Of a DNA stretch of 64,000 nt, positions 10,745 to 21,915 are shown piece by piece. A program made the position numbers and the translations under genes. The DNA is taken from contig JAVIAB010000047.1 in assembly GCA_032433765.1 (NCBI GenBank), positions 15,117,607-15,181,606 of the forward strand, given 5' to 3'. Source of the DNA: Megaustenia siamemsis. Its lineage: Eukaryota > Mollusca > Gastropoda > Stylommatophora > Ariophantidae. The notes under the pieces are model-generated. The model was not told where the DNA came from and did not search any database. It worked only from the letters and a program-made list of their open reading frames with translations. Within the stretch, counting starts at the first letter, position 1. Each line of letters starts with the position of its first letter.

Positions 10745-12490
10745 ATCAGATTGATATGATGATAATGAATCAATACATAATTTAAGAAACAGGAACCAAT
10801 CTATTTCTAAAAATATAAGCGGCTGCCCCACCTGAAGGTCACGCCTCGTGGCAACAGCCGGTGAACATTAGACAGGATGACTCATTGCACGAGGCAAGCG
10901 CGAGGTTTGACAAGAGTGTTGGCAGAGAGCCACTATTTAATTATTCCTAGCATGTATGTAAATACCGTATTTGACCCATTGAGCGCCCACTTCTGTCCTA
11001 ACAAATTGCCCAGAGCATTGGTAAATTACATTAAATCGCGGATGATGAAGTCGCCTCTGCGTTGATTGACTTGTCCGATTAAACAAACTGTCCCTAAGGG
11101 AAAGGTCCTTATTATCTGCGGCTATGTTATCAGGCTACTATTTTTATTATTATTTTTTTTTAAATTACTGAAAAGTTATGCTGAAAAACGACGATTTCCC
11201 GCTCTTTTCAAATTTCCATCGATGGAGAGCTCCAGAGTGAAACACTGTAGACAACTGTCAGAAAATGGTGGGAAGTGGGTTTTCGTGTCTGCAAATATCC
11301 CACGTTTATGCCACCGGATGTGGACGCTCTCTCAACAACAGCGACATGCGCACAAGCGGCTGAACTGTATGTGACGTTATTGCTATTTCCGGCAGGCCAG
11401 GAATCCCATCGGCTCGCGACGATAACACGCAAATCTCGCGCAGCTTAAATCCCCCCCCCCCCTCTTCTTCCCCCTCCCTACTTCATCACGTGACAAAAGA
11501 ATCAGTATTCATGTTCTGTCGACTGACCATCCATCTTGCTTACAACAACTATTGATAATTTGGAAAGTTAAACCACCCCTTTTAATTTCTTGAATATTCT
11601 TCATCCCATTTTTAAATGAATAGATTGGACTCAATATGATTTTCCTGGTCACTCAATCAAAAGCATATTGTGTTCTAATGTTACCCAAATCTCGTGGGTG
11701 TATTGTAGTTCTTGTTGTATGTTATTGTTTTGAAATGCCATTCTTCTGCAGTGCCCGAAGAAGCTTCTGTGTGAATCGTCTTTTTGATTGGCGCTTACGA
11801 ATAAAATCCGGAAATTAAGTAAACAGGACGGGGGATAATTTTTTTTTCCGAGTCGGATTCTCGTTCATTGAACAACTATAGTACCGGAAATCGTCATGGC
11901 GGCGTTATGGGATGTGTGTTTTAAGTGTGAAGTTGCAGTCACAATGTGAAACGTCATTTCCGGTCTGAGGCTGCTTGTGTAAAGGAAATTGTTCAGTCAC
12001 CAGATCAATCAACGCGGAATCGATTTTCGCCATATTTCTTTTCAACGTCCTCAGCTAAGACTCGATCGGTGAAAACTGTCTGAGACAAGCAAATTGTGTG
12101 GATAGAGTCCTGATCGTTTTCTCTGCTGTCTAGACCCGCTGTGGGAAGAAACGCCCACGTGATGGGGTTAAACGGTGAAGACAAAGGAAGGAGTTGCGAG
12201 TGGAGCTCATATTTGTCTCTCTTTTCCAACAGAGTCATTACCAGGCCAGGCTCACACATTGTTTCGACCCTCGGTTTGCCTTCGGGCAGAACTGGTAGGC
12301 GTCAATCTTCGTGTCCCGCCCCTCCAGCGAGACAACAATGACTCCGGCGGGCAGAGATCAGTTTGTGTCCATGAACAAAAAGGCACTAACGTGGCGTTCA
12401 TCAACACGACTATCTTCAAGAACTGCCAAAGGGCATATTTTCTTAAGCAAAAAAAAGAAACTTTAGGTCATGCATCCATTTTTACTGTAA
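10745..12490. other. Non-repetitive stretch, nothing recognised
   Basis: I recognise no repeat family. It contains homopolymer runs (T run near 11150, C13 near 11450) and several frames under 130 codons with no recognisable domain. This is one of the few places where unique host DNA, including an undetected short exon, could lie. Confidence 0.45.
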
Positions 12491-13113
12491 ACTCTTCAAA
12501 ATTGAAGGAATATACATGGAGGCAGTTCAGAGCTACAACTACCATGGATATTTTATAACCAGTGATGGAAAATGTACAACTGAAATAAACAAAAGAATAG
12601 GAATGGCAAAGAGTAATTTTAGTGTCATGAAAAATATACAAACATCAAAACAAATAACACCAGGGCTAAAACTAAGAATAGCAAAATGTTATAGCTTCTC
12701 AAGATTTCTGTATGGTGCAGAAACGTGGACATTAAGAAAACAGCGGAACAGAAAATTGAAGCCTTTGAAATGTGGATATATAGTAGAATAGGTAGAATTC
12801 GATGAAAAGAAAAGAAAATACAAATACAATTAAAAAAAGACAAGCGAGGTTTTTAGGGCATGTTAAAGGTTACAACATCATATTAAAAGTAATTTTGGAG
12901 GGGAAAATGCAAGGCAAAAGATACAGAGGCAGACCAAGACTAATGTAAATAAGTAATATCAAAAGATGGACAAGTCAACCTATGACAACCAGCACCATCA
13001 AAGCAAGAGACAGAGCGGAATGGCGTTCCATGGTAGCCAACCTTCGATGTGGAGACATCACTCAATGATGAAACTCTTCAAATGTTAAGCTCAATGCATG
13101 ATCATCTGTAAAT
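12490..13113 (+). pseudogene. LINE-A reverse transcriptase C-terminal fragment
   Basis: Frame 12516-12791 encodes YNYHGYFITSDGKCTTEINKRIGMAKSNF and then RIAKCYSFSRFLYGAETWTL, matching the intact region of LINE-A at 59100-59290. The copy is 5'-truncated, frameshifted after about 12770, and lacks a short piece before the RFLGHVK-equivalent region. The terminal part is tandemly duplicated downstream. Confidence 0.8.
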
Positions 13114-13255
13114 AAGTCAACCTATGACAACCAGCACCATCAAAGCAAGAGACAGAGCGGAATGGCGTTCCATGGTAGCCAACCTTCGATGTGGAGACAT
13201 CACTCAATGATGAAACTCTTCAAATGTTAAGCTCAATGCATCATCATCTGTAAAT
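12972..13255 (+). repeat. 142-bp tandem duplication of the LINE-A 3' end
   Basis: Positions 12972-13113 recur almost perfectly at 13114-13255, beginning aagtcaacctatgacaacc. The unit covers the last coding part of LINE-A plus downstream flank (aatgttaagctcaatgcat), so the duplication happened after insertion. The copies are nearly identical, which suggests it is recent. Confidence 0.9.
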
Positions 13256-13329
13256 AAGGTATCTTATTACCGTCCCACACTATTCCTTCCACACATCTCA
13301 TTTGTGTTTCTGTCTACCTGCTTGTCTGT

Positions 13330-13560
13330 TGACTTAATCTATATCAGTACATCCATTCATTTATGCATCTATCCGCCAATCCATCAGTTTGACTTGCATA
13401 CCCATCTATCCATTCATCCAACACTGCGTTGTCTCATCTCTACTTTTATCCATCTTTCAAATTGTCTATCTACCTAACATACACTACAGTGTTTCCATCA
13501 CCCATACATCCGACTGTCAGTCTATCAGTCTGTCTGATCTATATGCCCATCTATTCACCA
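13330..13560. repeat. Degenerate (CATC/CTAT) low-complexity tract
   Basis: Loose repeats of catctatc, ccattcatcc and tctgtctgatc are spread over about 230 bp with no fixed period. It looks like an old decayed tetranucleotide array. Confidence 0.55.
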
Positions 13561-13562
13561 AT

Positions 13563-15715
13563 TAGGACAGCCAAAAATCGAGAACATACGAAAACAAACA
13601 AAAGAATCGAAAAGATCAGACAATAAAATAAAACAATTAAAAATCAAGAATCAAGGAGAACCCTAGAAGAAAACCAACAGAGGAATTCAAGAAACTCCTA
13701 ACGAAGTATGCACAGTAGAAGAAGAGTGGAAACAGTTTAAGGAATCAGTAACTAACATCTCTAAAACAGTTTGTGGAACGAAGCTAAGAACCAGAGAAGG
13801 GAAAAAGAGAACCCCGTGGTAGAAGGAAATAATCAGAGAAGCAATTAGAGAAAAGAAGTTACTTTAAAAATTGGAGGTGAGCAAGAACCAAGAAAAATAT
13901 GACAAAATATGCCTTAGTTCGAAAAAGAGTTAACATTTTGTTCAAAGAAGCTAAGCAAAAGAATTGGACAGAATTCGGACAAAACATGAGCAGGGACTTC
14001 AAGACAACCACAAGAGATTTCTACAAAGCAGTAAAAGCCACAAGAGCGAGAAAAGAAAACCATGATCCTACTGAGCTGATAAATGACAAAGACGGACAAC
14101 CAATATCAAACAACCAATGTATGCAACAGAGATGGAAAGAATATTTTGAAGACCTGTTAAACATACCAACTACCAATAAGACAACAAAAACCAACCACGC
14201 TAGAACTCACAAATACTGAACCCAACATCATGAAAGAGAAACTCAAAGAAGTAATAAAATATGCACCAAGAAATAAAGCACCGGGATAGATAACATACCA
14301 ATAGAAATAATAGCAGCAGCAGGAGAAACAGGAATGCAATGGCTGCACATAATATTTAATGCAGCATGGCACCAACAACAAGCACCAGAAGACTGGCAAC
14401 AGGCAATCATCATACCAATATGGAAAAAGAAAGGTAGCAAAAGAGACTGCAATCAATATAGAGGTATATCTCTTCTCAGCCATGTAGGAAAGCTATACGC
14501 CAAAATCTTGGAAAGAAGCTGAGACCAATAATAGAACTACAGTTAAGCCATTCTCAAATGGGGTTCCGAAAAAAAAAAACAGAGGATGTACTGACGCACT
14601 ATTCACATTCAAACAGCTTGTAGAAAAAAACGGCAGAACACAACCAAAACTTATACATAGCCTTCATTGACCAAGAAAAAGCATTCGACAGAGTAAACAG
14701 AGAACAACTGTGGGAGATACTAACAACATACGGAGTAAGCCAACATCGAACCAACCTTATTAAAAGTCTCTACATCAAAATAGCTGCAGGGTCAGAACAG
14801 CAGCAGGATACACAACCCACTTCTAAGTTAGATCAGGTGTAAGACAGGTGTGCGTACTATCCCCCCCCCCCCCTCTACTGTTTATTACATACATGGACTA
14901 TATATGCAAGCTAGCCAACCCATCAGAGACAGAAGAGATCAACGAGCTTCTATTTGCAGACGATCAGGCACTAATACATGAAACAATAGAAGACCTACAA
15001 GAACACTTAAACAAACTCAACATCTCAGGCACAAATACAACATGAAAATCAACATCAACAAAACAGAAGTCATGAATGTCGTCAAAAATAAACAGAACAT
15101 CAACAAAAACTATAGAAGGCAGGCAACTAAAACAAGTAGAGGAATTCAAATACTTAGGAAGTTTAATGGCAAACGATAATTCACAAACAGCAGAGATAGA
15201 ATCAAGATACAATAAAGCTTGTCAAAACATTGGACAGTTATCACCACTATTGTCCAACAAGGAAATAACTCTGGAGGCAAAACGAGCACTATCCCAACGT
15301 TGTGCTACCAATGCCAGACCTGGACCCTAGATGGAAGAACAATAAGAAAATAACCTCTACAGAGATGAAATGTGTTAGACGAATGACAGGAAACAGTCTG
15401 AGAGATAAGATCAGAAATGAAGAAGTGAGAAAAAAGCTAGGGATAGCCCCGCCATAGAATATATGGAAACAACAGATAAAATGGTTTGGCCGCGTGACAA
15501 GGCAGAAAGAACAAAACACAACACAACGAGCCTTCAACAAACGTTGTGAAAATATCAGACCTAAGGGTCGACCACGAAAAAGATGGGTCGATGGAGTATT
15601 AGAAGCACTAAGAAACATAACAGCAGCAGAGACGAACAGAAGAGCAAAAGACCGCAAATTATATATCCCCTCGACGCTGAAAGGCAGATGAGGAAGGAAA
15701 GAAGAAGAAGACAAG
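13563..15715 (+). pseudogene. LINE-E reverse transcriptase, longest copy (multiply frameshifted)
   Basis: Pieces in order: a pre-RT linker (13899-14219, RDFYKAVKATRA and RWKEYFEDLLN); the RT N-terminal region (14334-14522, NQYRGISLLSHVGKLYAKILERS); the FIDQEKAFDRVN region at about 14663, giving catalytic Asp; a GVRQ-like region near 14830 followed by C13; the FADD catalytic box near 14955; KYLGSLMANDNSQTAEIESRYNKA near 15150; and a C-terminal basic region (15494-15691) ending PSTLKGR. Many frameshifts and at least one small deletion destroy it, and the endonuclease is absent. It ends at aagaagaagac, the (GAA)n tail. It would have been a target-primed retrotransposon polymerase. Confidence 0.85.
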
Positions 15716-15799
15716 GATTTATTATTATTTGTCTCCCTTATACATGGACGTGAAATGGGGATAAACAGTGAACAAAAAACAAAAATCAAAAGAAAGTAT

Positions 15800-16060
15800 T
15801 TGTAGACCAGAGGCACGTGGGTTTACAGAAGAATGTTGAGAATGCCATAGATAAGTAAAAAGAAAGCACTGAAGATGTCCTAGGGCTGGCTAGAACACGA
15901 ATAAATTATTTCAATTTCATGAGAGAAAGAGAGTTTGCTTTCTTTGGCCGCAGGATGCGAAGAGAGCAACTAGATAATGCTGTGACAACAAGCCAACAAA
16001 AAATGAAAGAAAAGTGGAATGCAACGAGAGAAGATTCTAACCGGTCTAACAACGTGTACG
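15800..16060 (+). mobile_element. Degraded LINE-C/D fragment
   Basis: tgggtttacagaagaatgttgagaat matches the WFYRRMLRI-coding part of LINE-C, and ttctttggccgcaggatgcg matches the FFGHVMRR part. Many stops and indels are present. Confidence 0.55.
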
Positions 16061-16159
16061 GAAAAATAGTAAAATAGAATTTACTAAATTTAAAAAAAAA
16101 CACTGGTTATAAGACAGATTTGACGAGAAATAAATTATAACGCTCCCCCCCCCCCCCCC

Positions 16160-16427
16160 AAGCACAAGCATTGTAAAGTACCCCCGTCACGCCAAGTGGC
16201 GTATAGGGAATATGGTGTTAGTGACCATACATTTTACAGACCTTTCGGCACATGATTTTTTAGGTAATGTGGTCGGTATTACGCCCGTGCCGCTTTACAT
16301 TCCCAGAAAAAAATCCGGTACCCTTTGAAGAATGGGTGAACCGGAAGCCGTCGGTTGGGATCGAACTCTACCTCTTGCGCTTTGTAGTCCTGTTCACTAA
16401 CCACTGAGCTATCGCAGCTCCCTCTTT
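16160..16427 (-). mobile_element. SINE-1 (tRNA-derived), near full length
   Basis: The tRNA-like head is at the right end (complement of ggagctgcgatagctcagtgg), and the 3' end at the left (gtacccccgtcacgccaagtgg). A C15 run (16145-16159) directly precedes it. It has small indels relative to 62199-62449. Confidence 0.8.
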
Positions 16428-16617
16428 ATAGAGTACCTGGTATACTCTCAGAAAGAAAAGGCAAAGAAGAATAAATCTGGCTATCTCACCTCATGAAGAT
16501 AAGGCACAGCACAATGACATCTATCTATCTATTGACCTTTCGAGCCGTAACCGGCCCATAGGGCGTAGACCAAGATACACCTTCTCCTATATGAATTTTT
16601 GTTCTAGCAGTTTTCTT

Positions 16618-18419
16618 TTAAAGATATTTTATCAAATCTCGCCATCTGTCTCTGTTCTGTGCAAGCAGTTCTATCTCATTGAGGGAGCCGATTCCTGCTG
16701 CTCTTGCCTCTCTCATCAATGTTCTTCTCAGTGTCTCCCTGGGTCTTCCTCTTTTTCTTTTACCTGTTGTTTCCCATATGAGGGCTTGCTTTGCTATTCG
16801 ATTATTATCTCTTCTCATCACATGTCCAACGTATGACCATCGTCTTTTCTTTATTACTGAAGATATTAGTGGTTGATTGGCGATTTCTCTAATTTCCTCG
16901 TTTGTTTTGAATTCGTTCCATTCTATACCAAGTATTTTCCTTAGACATTTATTTTCGAATGCGTTCAACTTTGTTTCTATATCTCTTGTTGTTTTCCAGC
17001 TTTCACACGCATACGTAAGGGTTGATAGTACATTTGATTTGAATAGCCTAAGTTTTGTGTTTGTGCTAATGAGTTTTGATTTCCACAACTTTTCAAGGCT
17101 TCTGAAAGACATTGCTGCTTTAGCCAGTCTGATTCTAATTTCTTTGCTCGTATCCCCTTCTCGATCAATGTGACTTCCAAGATAGATGAAGTGATCGATC
17201 TCTTCTACTGGTTTGTTTTCCATGTATATTTTGTCACTTGTTGGAATTAAACTTTTCATGACTTTAGTCTTTTCATGATTGACCTCAAGCCCAATTTTGC
17301 TGGCTATTGATGATAGTTCATTTGTGTTTTCCTGCATCGTTTTTATCTGATTGCTGATGAGAACTATGTCATCAGCAAAGTCCAGGTCCTCCAAATGGTC
17401 TCCTTGTATCCATTCGATGCCTTTATTACCAGTGCAGCATTTCTTCATTATGAAGTCCATAACAATTCCAAATAACAAGGGCGATAAAATACATCCTTGT
17501 TTAACCCCAGTTTCTATTGGGAAACATTCGCTCAGTCCTTCCTCTGTTCGAACTGCACATGTGTAACCATCATACATGTCTTTGATAATATTTATGATTT
17601 TTGATGGTAAGCCATATTGCTTCAGAATTTTCCACAAAGAATCTCTATGAATACTATCAAATGCTTTTTTGAAGTCGATGAAGTTAAGTACAAAAGGTTT
17701 TTGCTTTTCAATGTGTTCCTCCAATATAAGTCGTAGAGTGAAAATGTGGTCAAGACAGAGCTTCTCCCTTTTCTAAACCCAGCCTGTTCTTCACGCATTA
17801 CTGTATCTATTGAATCCTTTATTCTATTTAGGATGATTTTACAGAATAATTTTGAGGCAACTGACAAAAGTGTCACGCCTCTCCAATTGTTACAATCTCT
17901 AAGATTGCCCTTTTTTGGGATCTTAACAATGATTCCTTTTTTCCATTTATGAGGCGTCTTCTCTGTTTTCCAAATGATGTTGAACATTTTTTGGAGATGT
18001 ATTAAATTATGGCTATCAATTGCCTTGAGGATCTCAGCTGTTAACTTATCCTCTCCAGCAGCCTTGTTATTGGTCATTAGCTTTAAGGTGGTTTCTATTT
18101 CACTCAAGGTGAAGTCATCTAAATTTACATCTAATTCTGCTGCTGGTGTTTCAGCTTCAAAATCTATTAAACTGTGAGGTAGTGGACGGTTAAGAATTTC
18201 TTTGAAGTGTTCCGCCCAACGGGCTTTTATGTCTGCGCTTGTTGTTAGCATTAATCCAGATTTGTCTAGAATTGGTGTTCCACTGGATGTATAGGTGTTT
18301 GTCAGCATCTTTTGTACAGTATAAAGAGTTCTGCTGTCTCCTGTAATTGCAGCTGTCTCTGCTTTCTCTGCCAAGTTGTCTATATAAGCTCTTGTATCTC
18401 TTCTTGCCGAACTTTTCAC
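16618..18419 (-). pseudogene. LINE-B reverse transcriptase domain, one frameshift
   Basis: The upstream frame (17622-18419) carries RWAEHFKEILNRP (68-80), IPKKGNLRDCNNWRGVTLL (168-185) and EQAGFRKGRS (211-220). Just after GRS, near 17757, a 1-2 base indel shifts the frame. The downstream frame (16618-17724) carries FIDFKKAFD (15-23), GVKQGCILSP (73-82) and the catalytic box FADD (116-119). A long C-terminus follows with YLGSHI, CESWKTTRDIETKLNAFENKCLRKIL, SYVGHVMRR and RDRWRDLIKYL. Polymerase motifs are intact either side of the break, and Phe replaces the common Tyr in YADD. Confidence 0.9.
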
Positions 18420-18427
18420 TTTGTTGT

Positions 18428-19561
18428 CTAATTCTTTGTATGTTGCTTTTGCCAGAACCTTTCCAGATCTGTCTTTACATTAGTCATGGCTCTCTTCGCT
18501 TCTCTTCTTTCTTTGATGTATTTCCATGTGGTGTCTGAGATCCAAGCTCGTTTTTCCATTTTCTTCAGTCCAGCACTTGCTTCTGCTGCTGTCATTAGTA
18601 TTTTGCTCTGTGAGTCCCACATTTCATTGATATCTAAGTCTATTTCACCAAGTGCTGAATAACAATTACTTAGCTCTATGTTAAACTTTTCCTTTATTGC
18701 TTCATCTTTCAGTTTATGACTATCAATTTTATGTGTAATTGACCTCTTCTGTTGGTTTCTAAATTTTAATCTTATTTTCCCAATGCACAGGTTGTGGTCA
18801 CTATTAACATCAGCACCTCTGTACGCTCTTACATCTATTAATGATGATCTGAATTGTTGTTTAATACATAGGTGGTCAATTTGATTTGATGTTCTATCAT
18901 CAGGAGATATCCATGTTGTTTTGTGGATATTTTTATGTGGAAATAATGTCCCACCTATAACTAAATTTTCTATTAAACATAATTCTATTAATCTTTCTCC
19001 ATTCTGACTTGTTGTATTACAGCCTTCTCTCCCCATCACATGTTCCACTCCTGCGTTATCTTGTCCTACTTTGGCGTTGAAGTCTCCCATTACAATTAAA
19101 AGATCGTGTTTTGGTATTTTGTTTATAAGTTGTTGCAGTTGGTTATAAAAATCATCCTTAACTTCATCATCAGCTTCGTTAGTAGGCGCATAACATTGAA
19201 TAATTGAAAGTCTTCCATGTTTTGTTTTGTATCGTGTTCGTATCAGACGGCTATTTACCGGTTCCCATTCTAATAAACTTCTTGCAGCTTTGTCTGTCAT
19301 CATTATGCCTACTCCTTCACGGTGTTTTCCATCTTCCCTTCCAGAAAAAACTACTATTTTATTATCAATAGATCTCCTACCTGTTCCAGGCCAGCGCATT
19401 TCGCTTAATCTTAAAATATCTAGATCGTATCTGTCCATCTCGCTCGCGACCTGTGCATGTTTCGTCGGAGCGGCCATTGTTCGCACATTCCAGAATCCTA
19501 TTTTTGTTGTTGTTTTAGGGCCGAAAAAACTATCACTACTATCTACTGCTAATTTACACAT
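18428..19561 (-). pseudogene. LINE-B AP-like endonuclease domain
   Basis: A 377-residue frame starts MCKLAVDS. Motifs in order: GFWNVRT (22-28), LSEMRW with catalytic Glu54, QCYAPT (122-127), GDFNAKVG (159-166), TTW (215-217), QIDH (227-230) and SDHN (254-257, catalytic Asp/His). All key residues of the exonuclease-endonuclease-phosphatase fold are in place. Residues 258-370 are the linker toward the reverse transcriptase. A frameshift near 18455 replaces the true continuation, which resumes in another frame as YKELDNKVKSSARRD. Confidence 0.9.
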
Positions 19562-19689
19562 TCTGTATCAGGTCTACGTTTCATTAACAACATCGTTTTT
19601 ACGATAGCGGCTTGTTAAACCTCTGATCAACGGTTCTATACCAAGCCGGAGAAAAATAATTCCTCCATTTTGGAAACAACCGGAAACCA

Positions 19690-20045
19690 CAATGACATAA
19701 ATAACGCTTTATTAATCTTCATTTGCCATAGGGTTAGAGAGGCCGGATATGTCCTTCCACAATTTTCTATCTATAGTGCATCTTATCAATTCTTCTCTTG
19801 ACTGTTTTCCATGCCATATCCAAGTTATCCAGTGTCCTCTCTTTTTGTTGTTGTAGTATACGATTTTTCTTTCTCTGTATTTTGTTAGTTGTAACCAAGT
19901 ATTCCAACTTTCCTCTTCTCATGATGTGCCCGACAAATTATACTTCTTTCTTTCTGAAACTACAACTGTAGGTCAGATTTGGCTCTATATAGCACCGATG
20001 AACTCTCTTTCCCACTTCTATTGATATAGATAGATTAACATTACA
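19690..20045 (-). mobile_element. LINE-D 3' fragment
   Basis: Matches LINE-D at 45310-45740 in the same orientation (gtccttccacaat, ttgactgttttccatgcc, tatatagcaccgatgaactc), with an internal deletion of about 90 bp. It abuts LINE-B copies on both sides. Confidence 0.6.
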
Positions 20046-20305
20046 TTCTATCTATCTATTGACCTTTCGAGCCGTAGCCGGCCCATAGGGCGTAGACCAA
20101 GATACTCCTTCTCTTATCTGAATTTTTATTCTAGCAGTTTTCAATTCTTTTAAAGATATTTTATCAAATCTCGTCATTTGTCTCTGTTCTGTGCAAGCAG
20201 CTCTATACAATTGAGGGAGCCGAATCCTGCTGCTCTTGCCTCTCTCATCGATGTTCTTCTCAGTGTCTCTTTGGGTCTTCCTCTTTTTCTCTTATCTGTT
20301 GTCAT
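20046..20305 (-). mobile_element. LINE-B 3' end copy
   Basis: The first 255 bp repeat 16525-16775 closely, starting tctatctatctattgacc and including gaccaagata and tcaatgttcttctcag-like words. It is 5'-truncated and keeps only the C-terminal codons and the UTR. Confidence 0.85.
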
Positions 20306-20478
20306 TTCATTACACAACAAAAATTGCTATGTGACTGTATTTGATTTGTTAACACTTCGATTTATTTCATGTGTTACTCAGTCTATTTGTGTGTGTAATT
20401 CTGGAAAAAGAAATATAATGTTGAGTGTTGATGCCCACATGATGGTCCTAAGGAAAGCACTCAAAGAAAGAAGAACGT

Positions 20479-20895
20479 AGCTCTCAGGTAGATTACGTTA
20501 TCTAACAGGCTTTAGAAATTCTCTCTATGTACAGAGATTACTTTATCTAGCAGGCTTTAGATATTCTCTCTATGTACAGAGATTACTTTATCTAACAGGC
20601 TTTAGAAATTCTCTCTATGTACAGAGATTACTTTATCTAGCAGGCTTTAGAAATTCTTTCTATGTACAGAGATTACTTTATCTAACAGGCTTTAGAAATT
20701 CTCTCTATGTACAGAGATTACTTTATCTAACAGGCTTTAGAAATTCTGTCTATGTACATACATTACTTTATCTAACAGGCTTTAGAAATTCTCTCTATGT
20801 ACATAGATTACTTTATCTAACAGGCTTTAGAAATTATCTCTATGTACATACATTACTTTATCTAACAGGCTTAGGAATTCTTTCTATGTACAGAG
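20479..20895. repeat. 45-bp minisatellite (second family)
   Basis: About nine units of 45 bp (ctctctatgtacagagatta, then ctttatctaacaggctttag). Variants agagatt and atagatt or catacatt occur in the later units. It is unrelated in sequence to the 45-bp array at 8.1 kb. Confidence 0.92.
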
Positions 20896-20989
20896 GGCAT
20901 CATCATCATAATGGTAGCGTGGTGGTATGGCGATAATGCAAACGTAGCAGTTTGAAGATCACAAATTGGCCAATGATGCAAAAATGGAC

Positions 20990-21430
20990 AAAGTTATTGA
21001 GTTATTTGTAGGTCACCATCAATAACCACCGAACATGTGCATAGGTGCTCATATCCCCTCCTCAGCAAGTCTCGCAGAGTTCAGCTCCAGTTCTGTGTTG
21101 GTTGATAAGTCTTCTTACACGTCCACTAAGTTTCTCGTTTCTGGCTGTGCCCATCTTAACTTCCATCTCTTTCATCCGAATGAGTGACGTGGACTCATGG
21201 TTATACGTGGGCCCTGTGCCCTTCCAACATCCCGGAGATCATTGATGACGTCCGCCAGATTCATTGGTTGACAGTCTTCAACGACAGCGCAGCTAGCCAA
21301 CCTGTCCACGCTTTCTTTTCACTGTACTTGCAAAAGTGGACACAACGCCCAATGAGCTCGAGAGGTCCAACAACAACAAAACTAAGCGAGGAGGAGCGTC
21401 CTTCCTCACCTCATCTCCAAATGTTATGAC
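20990..21430 (-). pseudogene. LINE-I RNase H C-terminus, decayed copy
   Basis: Follows 1231-1570 closely (gttattgagttatttg, aggtgctcatatcccctcctc, ttggttgataagtcttcttac, cagctagccaacctgtcc). Indels break the frame, and the catalytic region proper is missing. It confirms the 3' boundary of LINE-I at the gttattgagttat word. Confidence 0.75.
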
Positions 21431-21533
21431 TTAATGCCGTGAGGCGCCATACCTCACTCCTGTGCTACATTAGAGAATGTGTCACGTGATACACTTCATC
21501 TGTTGCACTAGTTTTATTTAAGACATCTTTCTT

Positions 21534-21915
21534 ACAACAATATGTATCTAAAATTAAGAGATGTACATGCAACAATATGTATCTAAAATTAAGAGATGTA
21601 CATGCAACAATATGTATCTAAAATTAAGAGATGTACATGCAAACAATCTGTATCTAAAATTAAGAGATGTCCATTCAACAATCTGTATATAAAATTAAGA
21701 GATGTACTCGTACAACAATCTGTATCTAAAATTAAGAGATGTACTCGTACAACAATCTGTATCTAAAATTAAGAGATGTACTCGTACAACAATCTGTATC
21801 TCAAATTAAGAGATGCCCATTCAACAATCTGTATCTAAAATTAAGATTACATGCAACAATCTGTATCTAAAATTAAGACATGCCCATTCAACAATCTGTA
21901 TCTAACATTAAGTGA
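21534..21915. repeat. 35-39-bp tandem repeat
   Basis: About ten units of caacaatctgtatctaaaat, then taagagatgtacatg. Unit length varies because some units carry the word tactcgta. Units are moderately diverged from one end to the other. Confidence 0.9.

Larger units (their letters stand above)
16525..19680 (-). mobile_element. LINE-B, near full-length RTE-type retrotransposon
   Basis: This is the best preserved element in the window. Read on the minus strand it has a short 5' leader, an endonuclease, a reverse transcriptase, a 3' UTR of about 90 bp and a (GATA)n tail (plus strand tctatctatctattgacc). The AP-like endonuclease nicks target DNA and the reverse transcriptase primes on it. The endonuclease resembles the type found inside craniofacial development protein 2-like database entries (BovB/RTE). 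Two frameshifts break an otherwise continuous frame of about 980 codons. 3' end copies also lie at 20046-20305 and 27480-27760. Confidence 0.88.

Noticed and set aside
18428..19561. Host craniofacial development protein 2 gene
   Set aside because: Database entries of that name contain an RTE endonuclease. Here the endonuclease is joined to a reverse transcriptase and a (GATA)n tail, so it is a LINE.
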